Of a DNA stretch of 64,000 bases, positions 57,638-64,000 are shown one piece after another (the stretch's first letter is position 1; each line of letters opens with the position of its first letter). The DNA is from Rhynchopus sp. YZ270_cl-10 (lineage: Eukaryota; Euglenozoa; Diplonemea; Diplonemida; Diplonemidae), in NCBI GenBank assembly GCA_964035575.1, contig OZ037897.1, positions 1,054,001 through 1,118,000 of the forward strand. The letters are read 5' to 3'. The notes under the pieces are model-generated. The model did no database searches. It had not been told where the DNA came from and was given only the letters and a program-made list of their open reading frames with translations. Both the position numbers and the translations under genes were made by a program.

Positions 57638-59484
57638 ATGGCGTCTCCCAATGATTCTGGACCGCCCCAACACCGTCCACCGCAGTCTCTTTCACATAAC
57701 GTACATCCACAAGCAGGACGTGCACCACCACCTAAACAGAGTTCTGTACCGCCGCAGACACAACAGGCAGGTCCACCTGCGCATGCGACACAGCCTCAGC
57801 ACTACACACCCCCTGCAGCCACAGTACCCCCTCCAGAGAGCAAAGAACAGAAGGTCAAACGGTTTTTCAAGCATGTCCGTCCACAGAACGCGACACCTCC
57901 TGAGCCGGCACCGCGGCACACCCTGGCGGAGCTGCTTACACAGCATGGCGACAACGCTGCTGCCATCACCGAAACACTTGCCTCACAAGGCGCCTGGGCG
58001 GACGTCGTCTCCGTTGCTGCAAAGCCCGGCTACTACCCATCGCTTGCTGCGGTGCACACCCTCCTCACCGGCGCACCCGAAGAGGTCTCCGCCACAATGA
58101 AGGACCTCGCCAGGCGTGTCCACATCCACGCAATAGCGAAGGTACGCACCGCCAAGCCTGCCGAAGCGCTGAAGATTCTTGCCCAGGGGGATACCTACGG
58201 TGTGTACACCTTTGGCTGCGGGCGGGAGGAAGGGTATCTGTGTCTGAAGAGCTGCGCCTTGGAGGTCGCACCCTTCTCCATGAGGCTGTTGCGGGCAGGG
58301 CTGGAGGAGGGGACGACACCACTGTATCTGCTGGCAGCGGCGGTGGAGGGGGTGGAGGATGGGGATGTGGCGTGGGTGAAGAGACGGAGGGCGGTGTTGG
58401 TCAAGCTGGCAGAGAAGCTTGGGGAGGACGGCGACCTGGCTGCTGTGCTGAAGATCCTAACAGACCTATGCAATGAAGACGCACACAGCGGGGACATCCA
58501 GCTGCAGCACAAAAGGATTGCAGCGCTCATGCAGATAGGACTCATTACAGAGGCAGAGACAGCAATACGCGACCTACAGGCTAGGTTCATCGAAGAGCAG
58601 AAAGGTGAAGGCGGAGATGGAGATGGCCTCACATCAACAAGGCGGCAACACTTTGAACGAACAATCTCAATGCTCTTCGGGATTCTCTCAGTGTGTCGAG
58701 GGGATGTGGCAACAGCGGAGACCCATTTCAGTGAGGGGACAGACGATGCGTGTACAGTAGCGATGAATAATAGGGTATGTTTCCTACGACGGTAGATTGT
58801 AGAGCAAAAGGAAAAAAAAATTTTTGTCACAACAACAAAAAAACTCCCTCAAACAGGCGGTGTGCTCAGTCTACAGTGAACGCCTCCCAGAGGCGATAGT
58901 GACACTCGAGAAGTGCGTTGCTGCGAACCCTGCTGGCCTGACCGAGATTGCCACACAGAACCTCTGCAGTCTGTACGATATGGAGGTGTGTGCACTCCCC
59001 CCCTCCTTCCCCTTCCCCTCTGTTACCATAAGAAAATACTACTGTCACTGGTGTGGCTGAAGGGGGGGTGCTATTTTGTGCTATTTTGGGATCGTCGGCC
59101 ACACCAGACTTGTTTTTTTCCCCCAGCTGGCCAGGGAAAAGATAGTTCAGTGGGTGTCCCTACTGTCCTGGTTTTTGATGTGGTTTCGCTCTACCTATTG
59201 CATCAAATAGCACACCGCTTATGTGCAGGAGGAATCTGTCTCAAGAGCTACCATATACACACGACGGTTTACACCCCTTTTGTTGTTAAGGTACACTGTT
59301 CACGAGAGGGCTTTTTGTATTTCAAGTCAACTTTTTGGTGTCACCTATCGACACACCCATACCACCCATACCCACACAGAGCGAAGCGCCTGCAGAAAAG
59401 AAGTCTCGTCTCTTCGCTGTGGCAGAGGCATACAAAGGTCTTGACTTCGTGTATGAAGTGCAGTCCGTCAAGCCAGCATCGTAG
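57638..59484 (+). CDS. TRAPPC12: TRAPPC12-like TPR protein of the TRAPP tethering complex
   Basis: TRAPPC12 is a TPR subunit of metazoan-type TRAPPIII, acting in ER-Golgi vesicle tethering. Three exons, 57638-58774, 58857-58985 and 59380-59484, join in phase (456 residues). The N-terminal 70 residues are Pro/Gln-rich and disordered. Helical repeats follow, and the spliced C-terminus carries the family pattern: AMNNRAVCSVYSERLPEAIV, then ATQNLCSLYDMES, like NN-A-C-LY-G-L-EA and NL-TMYELES in other TRAPPC12 proteins, with a final basic helix. The second intron (58986-59379) contains a family C foldback and a family B repeat end. Other TPR proteins are possible, but the C-terminal match is specific. 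Confidence 0.78.
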
Positions 59485-59770
59485 CCATACACACAAAAAC
59501 GACAAAACAACATCTTCCAACTAGCTTTCCCCCCATCTCCCTTCCCCTCAAACCTAACGAAAACCAAACTGATCCCCCCCGAATCTTATTTCATGCTGCC
59601 GTACGATGCGTCAAAAGGTGACTAAGACCCAAAAAGCTTTCGGGGGTCTTTCCGGAAATCGGTCAGCGACCTGTCAACATCGACCCCCTCCCGGAGCACC
59701 ATTTGGGTTATCACCCGTTTCTTTGTCTCCCTTCAGTTTTCCTTTTTGTACGCAGCTTCCTTAACTGCAA
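59485..59770. other. Intergenic between convergent genes
   Basis: Short spacer between TRAPPC12 and the minus-strand Cys-rich gene. A stem AAGACCC/GGGTCTT sits at about 59624-59652; its role is unknown. Confidence 0.45.
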
Positions 59771-60349
59771 TCACTCCTCACAACTGAGCTCATACTCTTG
59801 CCAGATAAACCAAAAAGCGAGGTCTCTACACGTCCAGTCCATGCTGCGTCGCAGGGCCTCTTCCCACTCCTCAGAGGTGCCTAACGACGCGTACGCGTCG
59901 CCCCTCGCGGTGAGATCGTGCTCGAGTGAGCACATTGACTCTTGTGTGCCTAGGGGCAACACGACATCCCTACATCCGCGGTCCAGCAGCACTCCCTTTG
60001 CAAGACTGCAGAGGTGCTTTGAACAACACTCGTCCAAAGTGCCACACGTGTCGCACTTGTTGAACCCATGCCCCGCACAAAACGTTGGCCGGGGTTCCAG
60101 GCCCAAAAAAAATTGATACATCGACCATCTGCATCGATGCTGTGATCTAACATGATCACCGAGTTGCCGCACGGTGGACATGCGGAACGATACCTCGTTC
60201 CCCCTGTCCCGCCCTACTTGGACCGCTTGACACCCAGGCCACCCGCACCTAACCTCCCTCTCCACCTCATTTCCCTCCCCCTCCCCCTCCCCCTCCATCC
60301 TCTCCCCCTCCCACGAATAGTCATCCCACGGCACCTCACCTGCTGCCAC
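59771..60349 (-). CDS. Cys-rich hypothetical protein
   Basis: About 190 codons with GC-rich third positions. A Glu/Gly-rich segment (GEGEGEGNEVEREV) precedes Cys/His pairs that could bind zinc: CGWPGC, then HVRSQHRCRW, then CDTCGTLDECCSKHLC. The start is unclear. The frame opens upstream to about 60395, where VCCLCDAS would add another CxxC, but no ATG lies there. The first in-frame ATG is inside the Glu/Gly stretch, so an upstream exon or a GTG start is needed. The CGWPGC...H...H layout resembles a C2H2-type finger. No family recognised. Confidence 0.55.
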   Translation of the reverse strand: MAAGEVPWDDYSWEGERMEGEGEGEGNEVEREVRCGWPGCQAVQVGRDRGNEVSFRMSTVRQLGDHVRSQHRCRWSMYQFFLGLEPRPTFCAGHGFNKCDTCGTLDECCSKHLCSLAKGVLLDRGCRDVVLPLGTQESMCSLEHDLTARGDAYASLGTSEEWEEALRRSMDWTCRDLAFWFIWQEYELSCEE

Positions 60350-60615
60350 AAACGTCTGTAGGTTGTCGGACGTAGCGAGTGTCGCAGTGTCACTCGCATC
60401 ACACAGGCAGCAAACTTTTTACTCGCTTTCGCGAGTGTCTTGCAGGGGTCCGGCTTGTCTGTGGTGGTGTTTCGTGGTATTAAAATGTCAGTTTCGTTAA
60501 CAATACCAAGCAGGCTAGGTACAGCATTCAGTATATTTGATAGATTCGGCTTTAGGAAATAGTAAACTATTCGTCTAATATTGTAGTATCTCAGTACGCA
60601 CAAAATAGTACGCAT

Positions 60616-60680
60616 TGTACACTATAGTACAGTGTATAGTGCACAGTGTACAGTGCACAGTGTATAGTGTATAGTGTACC
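60616..60680. repeat. Short tandem repeat of AGTGTATAGTG-like units
   Basis: Five to six imperfect units built from CAGTGTATAGTG and CAGTGTACAGTG, just upstream of the DEAH helicase. Confidence 0.7.
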
Positions 60681-60711
60681 TTCTCAACCATTATTCAATT
60701 ATCCAGAGAAA

Positions 60712-60731
60712 CCCCCCCCCCCCCCCCCCCC
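60712..60731. repeat. Twenty-base poly-C run before the DEAH helicase start
   Basis: Uninterrupted C tract ending 8 bases before ATG 60740. If transcribed it would fill the immediate 5' leader. It may also be an assembly-sensitive homopolymer. Confidence 0.85.
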
Positions 60732-60739
60732 ACTCCTAA

Positions 60740-63511
60740 ATGAAGGCCTCCTCCCTCATCCCACACACACGAAGTATCATCATCGCTGCCGGCGTTGCAG
60801 ATGACTGCTCCGATGCAGATGACATTGCAGAATTCCTTTGCGAACTTGCTTTAGAACTTCGTGGAGATCTTCAAGGGTACAAAGAAAGGGTTTTGGAGGC
60901 GGATCCTGACTTTAGCATTGCGACGGCGGGCGCTGTGTATGAGAAGGTTGAGAATCTTTTGAAGGCAAAAAGCTCTATTTCTGCTCCAGAGGCGAAGGCG
61001 GTGAGTCGGAAACGAGCTTTTGAGGGGGATGGGAGTGGTGTGCGGCCTGCGCCTGCAGTGAGAGGGGTGGAGAAGAAGACGACAAATTTCGCGGCATTTG
61101 CCGCAGAGCGTCTCCACAGCATCCCCAACACTGAACAACAGTACGATTTTGACACCCCGCATCTTGGGTGTCATGGATACCGTATTGCGTTAGGGGAAGC
61201 CCCAGAGCTGCCTTCGTACTATACAATTCATGCGGATACCACTGGAGCTGACCTTCCTGATTTAAACCCAGATGCGAAAGAAGGAGGGAAGGACCTAAAG
61301 GAGATGCTTCGTCTCGCTGCGAAAACATTGGAGGCAGCGAGAAGGGGGCCGCAACAAGGGCCGCAGGCAGTGGATGACAGAGAGCAAAACGGACGGAAGC
61401 AGCAGAAGAATCATTCCAGGGTGGTCCTCCCGATCGCATCAATGGCAAAGGAGATCATGAGGGAGGTGATGTCGGGAAGAGTGATAATCGTTGAAGGGGA
61501 GACGGGGAGTGGGAAGACTACACAGATTCCACAGATTTTGGTGGAAAATGGGTTTCAGAGTGTTGTGGTGACACAACCTCGAAGGGTGGCTGTGGTGTCT
61601 GCGGCACGTCGCGTTGCTGCAGAGATGAGATGCAGGCTGGGTACCGACGTAGGTTACACCATCAGACATGAGAACGTTACCTCACCTGCAACGCGTATCC
61701 GATTTGTAACAGACGGTATCCTCTGCCAGGAGTTGACGCATGCGATTCAGGGTTCATTAAAAGGGCAGGAAAGGGAAGGGTCACCACCACTCCTACCGTA
61801 CGACGCAGTTATGATGGACGAAGTGCACGAACGGTCCCTAAACACGGACCTTTTGTTGTCTCTTTTCCGCAACTTCGTGCTGTCCCGTGCACGCAACGTG
61901 CTCTCACCCCATGCAAAGCTGATAGTAACCTCCGCTACACTAAACAAAGCAAGGTTGTCAGCGTATTTCACCATAGATAATGCAGTGCCACGTGCCCTGG
62001 CGGTGCCCGGGAAGGTGTACCCGGTAGAGAATTTGTATGCAAAGGAGACACCGCAGGACTTTTTGGAGGAAGCAGTGCAGTCTGCGTACGATGTCTGCGT
62101 GCAGTGCACCGCGGGGAGGAGCCTGAGCAATGTGCTGGTGTTCCTTCTGGGCCAGGATGACGTTCAGCTTGCTGCAATGCGTCTGACGGAACGCCTTGCT
62201 GCAGACAAATCACACCTTGCGAAGCAGTGGCGTGTCCACGCGCTCTTCGGCGCGCAAACTGTCCAAAAACAGATGCAAATCTTCGACGACCGTGACCCCC
62301 AAGTCTGCGGCTACGCTTCTGTCATATTCTCTACAAACATCGCAGAAACCAGCGTCACCGTCCCCAACGTCGGCCACGTCATTGACTGTGGCATGGAGAA
62401 ACGGAAGATCTTGGATCACATTAGCGGGGTCGAATCTCTTGAACCTCGCTGCATTTCTCAAAAATCTGCGACACAACGGGCGGGGCGAGCTGGACGCACG
62501 CAGGCTGGTGTGGTGTACCGGCTGTACACTGCACAATGCTTTGCGGCAATGGACGTGGACCCTGCACCGGAGATCCTGCGGCTGGACATTGCGAAGTTCA
62601 CCCTCATGCTGAAGGCTGTCGGTGTCGACCCTTTGGATGCGACCTTTGAGATGCTGGACACCCCCGACAGCACCACCGTGCAGCGTGCCCTCCTCCGCTG
62701 CCATGCCATGCGCCTGCTTGACCACAACGGCACCATCACCCCCGCAGGCCGTCGCATCGCCTCCCTCCCCCTCGCACCCAACGAAGCCGTGCCCCTCCTC
62801 CACGCAGCACACCAAGGCGATCTCAGGGTCGTCCGCGCAGTCGCCTGCATCGCTGCCATCCTCGGAACACAAAGACAAACCGTCTTCCTCCCCCGCAGAA
62901 CCGAACACAAAACCGGGGGCGATGTGCCCCCACGCTTCGCAGACCCCTCTGGGGATCATATGTCGTTGTGCAACGCATACGAGCGTTGGGAGGAGGAGGG
63001 TGGTGGTGGTGTGTCCTGGTGTGCGCGGGAAGGGCTGTGCCATCGTACGTTGATGGATGTGAGGGATGTGGCACGGCAGTTGTGTGGGTTGGTGAAGAGA
63101 GACATGCCGGAGGCGTCTGTTGCGGCAGGTGGACGGCGGGCGGGGGTGCTTCAGGCGTTCTTGATGGGGGGGATGGAGCGGGTTGCAGTCCTCTCCGTGC
63201 AGGACGGTGGCAGTGGTGGTGGTGGTTGTGACCACACACCCGCCCCCAGGCGTGGTGCCTCCACGCCACGCCCCTACACAGCACTCCGCACTGCCGCTGC
63301 CGTGTATGTCCACCCTGCATCCTCACTACACGATGCCTCCTGCGGCACCGCAGCACCCCACGCTGTCCTCTTCACAACCGTCACACACGGAACACGCGAC
63401 TGGATGGCATGTGTTTCAAAGGTGTCGCCACAGTGGATACTCGACCTCCCGGGTGGGCGGTTCAAGCGTACTGACGTGGACGGCGTTGCCTTGGGACATA
63501 TTGTTGGATGA
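60740..63511 (+). CDS. DEAH-type RNA helicase, spliceosomal Prp2/Prp22-like, with DEVH motif
   Basis: A 923-residue intronless gene. DEAH helicases use ATP to remodel RNA-protein complexes, notably at splicing steps. Motifs: I GETGSGKTTQ (~residue 253), Ia TQPRRVAVVSAARRVA, II DEVHERS (~359), III SAT, V STNIAETSVTVP, VI QRAGRAGR (~578). Winged-helix, ratchet and OB-fold regions follow (RLLDHNGTITPAGRRIASLP). The first ~75 residues resemble the small PWI-like domain of DHX16/DHX8-type proteins (FLCELALELRGDLQGYKERV). Motif II has Val where nearly all family members have Ala; the change is conservative. An intron-rich genome needs such enzymes. Which Prp protein it matches cannot be told by eye. 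A long DHX8-type S1 domain is absent. Confidence 0.9.
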   Translation: MKASSLIPHTRSIIIAAGVADDCSDADDIAEFLCELALELRGDLQGYKERVLEADPDFSIATAGAVYEKVENLLKAKSSISAPEAKAVSRKRAFEGDGSGVRPAPAVRGVEKKTTNFAAFAAERLHSIPNTEQQYDFDTPHLGCHGYRIALGEAPELPSYYTIHADTTGADLPDLNPDAKEGGKDLKEMLRLAAKTLEAARRGPQQGPQAVDDREQNGRKQQKNHSRVVLPIASMAKEIMREVMSGRVIIVEGETGSGKTTQIPQILVENGFQSVVVTQPRRVAVVSAARRVAAEMRCRLGTDVGYTIRHENVTSPATRIRFVTDGILCQELTHAIQGSLKGQEREGSPPLLPYDAVMMDEVHERSLNTDLLLSLFRNFVLSRARNVLSPHAKLIVTSATLNKARLSAYFTIDNAVPRALAVPGKVYPVENLYAKETPQDFLEEAVQSAYDVCVQCTAGRSLSNVLVFLLGQDDVQLAAMRLTERLAADKSHLAKQWRVHALFGAQTVQKQMQIFDDRDPQVCGYASVIFSTNIAETSVTVPNVGHVIDCGMEKRKILDHISGVESLEPRCISQKSATQRAGRAGRTQAGVVYRLYTAQCFAAMDVDPAPEILRLDIAKFTLMLKAVGVDPLDATFEMLDTPDSTTVQRALLRCHAMRLLDHNGTITPAGRRIASLPLAPNEAVPLLHAAHQGDLRVVRAVACIAAILGTQRQTVFLPRRTEHKTGGDVPPRFADPSGDHMSLCNAYERWEEEGGGGVSWCAREGLCHRTLMDVRDVARQLCGLVKRDMPEASVAAGGRRAGVLQAFLMGGMERVAVLSVQDGGSGGGGCDHTPAPRRGASTPRPYTALRTAAAVYVHPASSLHDASCGTAAPHAVLFTTVTHGTRDWMACVSKVSPQWILDLPGGRFKRTDVDGVALGHIVG

Positions 63512-63882
63512 GCTGCGTGTGTGGGTTTTAAAATGGTGAAAAAAGGAAGTTTTTTTTGGGTTCTGCACGTTTATTAGATGCTGCTGTCCAGAGGTGCTTA
63601 TTTCCCCCCTATTTTTGACTTTCCGAAAAGTTACTCAAGAGTTTCCCCACAAAATCATTCAAACCACAGAGACACAACAGAAAAGATACACAACACCTTT
63701 CCCCTTACACTCTATTCTTAAAACATCGTACACAACCTAAGACGCTTCTTTGGAGGGTTTTCCAGCCCGAAGGAGAAGCACATTTCTTGTGTTGTATATT
63801 ACAGTAGAACACTTCAGGGCGGAGCCGTCTGTACCGTAGCCACAAAAAGCTCTAGTGAGGTAATTGCTGTAGAGGGTTTGCA
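63512..63882. other. Intergenic
   Basis: Spacer between the helicase and the last gene. No frame or repeat recognised. Confidence 0.5.
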
Positions 63883-64000
63883 ATGAGTGACGAAGACGTC
63901 GAAGTCAACCAGAAGATGCACCAGGAGCTGTCGGACTTCTTCTTAAAACAGAACCTGACGTACAAATTCACCTCCGTGCTCCTGCATAAGGCCACGCAGT
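63883..64000 (+). CDS. Start of a gene cut by the right edge
   Basis: ATG 63883 opens a frame that runs to the end of the window (MSDEDVEVNQKMHQELSDFF, then LKQNLTYKFTSVLLHKATQ). Third positions are GC-rich and the residues look helical and charged. Too short to assign. Orientation follows the upstream helicase. Confidence 0.6.
   Translation, partial: MSDEDVEVNQKMHQELSDFFLKQNLTYKFTSVLLHKATQ

Overview
This window is nuclear DNA of a unicellular eukaryote. The genes are GC-rich with GC-rich third codon positions, carry GT-AG introns that mostly begin GTATG, and use the standard code (TAA, TAG and TGA all end genes). They sit in AT-rich, homopolymer-filled intergenic DNA packed with short repeats. 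An intact beta-tubulin of diplomonad-like type and the intron-rich layout suggest a free-living fornicate metamonad such as Kipferlia. That is a guess from gene style; no search was run.

Layout. 1-8649: a large HECT ubiquitin ligase with SPRY and ZZ domains, cut by the left edge, with a possible antisense gene in its largest intron. 8650-12757: repeats, one hAT-like element, and a foldback element next to the following promoter. 12758-18904: Raptor, the TORC1 scaffold, with a retroelement remnant in one intron. 18905-22870: repeats, a (GTTAC)n array and a second hAT-like element. 22872-32111: the main host-gene block: coiled-coil/PDZ protein, chromodomain protein, glutathione S-transferase, beta-tubulin and a ubiquitin-like/ankyrin membrane protein. 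32112-47480: a 15-kb repeat desert. It holds a 2.3-kb insertion with an 11-copy hairpin array, two hAT-like elements and a tyrosine-recombinase transposon with long inverted ends. 47482-53974: a tandem pair of SF1 helicases. 55414-63511: Get4, a small minus-strand gene, TRAPPC12, a Cys-rich minus-strand gene and a DEAH-type RNA helicase. 63883 to the edge: the start of another gene.

The host genes cover ubiquitin ligation, TORC1 signalling, tail-anchored protein insertion (Get4), vesicle tethering (TRAPPC12), RNA helicases and cytoskeleton. They are not an operon and I see no single pathway joining them. The strongest unexplained signals are the insertion at 37101-39425, the recombinase element at 42376-43860, the sets of elements with 8-bp target duplications, and the homogenised helicase pair with diverging tails. 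All coordinates and matches were made by eye, so splice sites and repeat ends may be off by a few bases.
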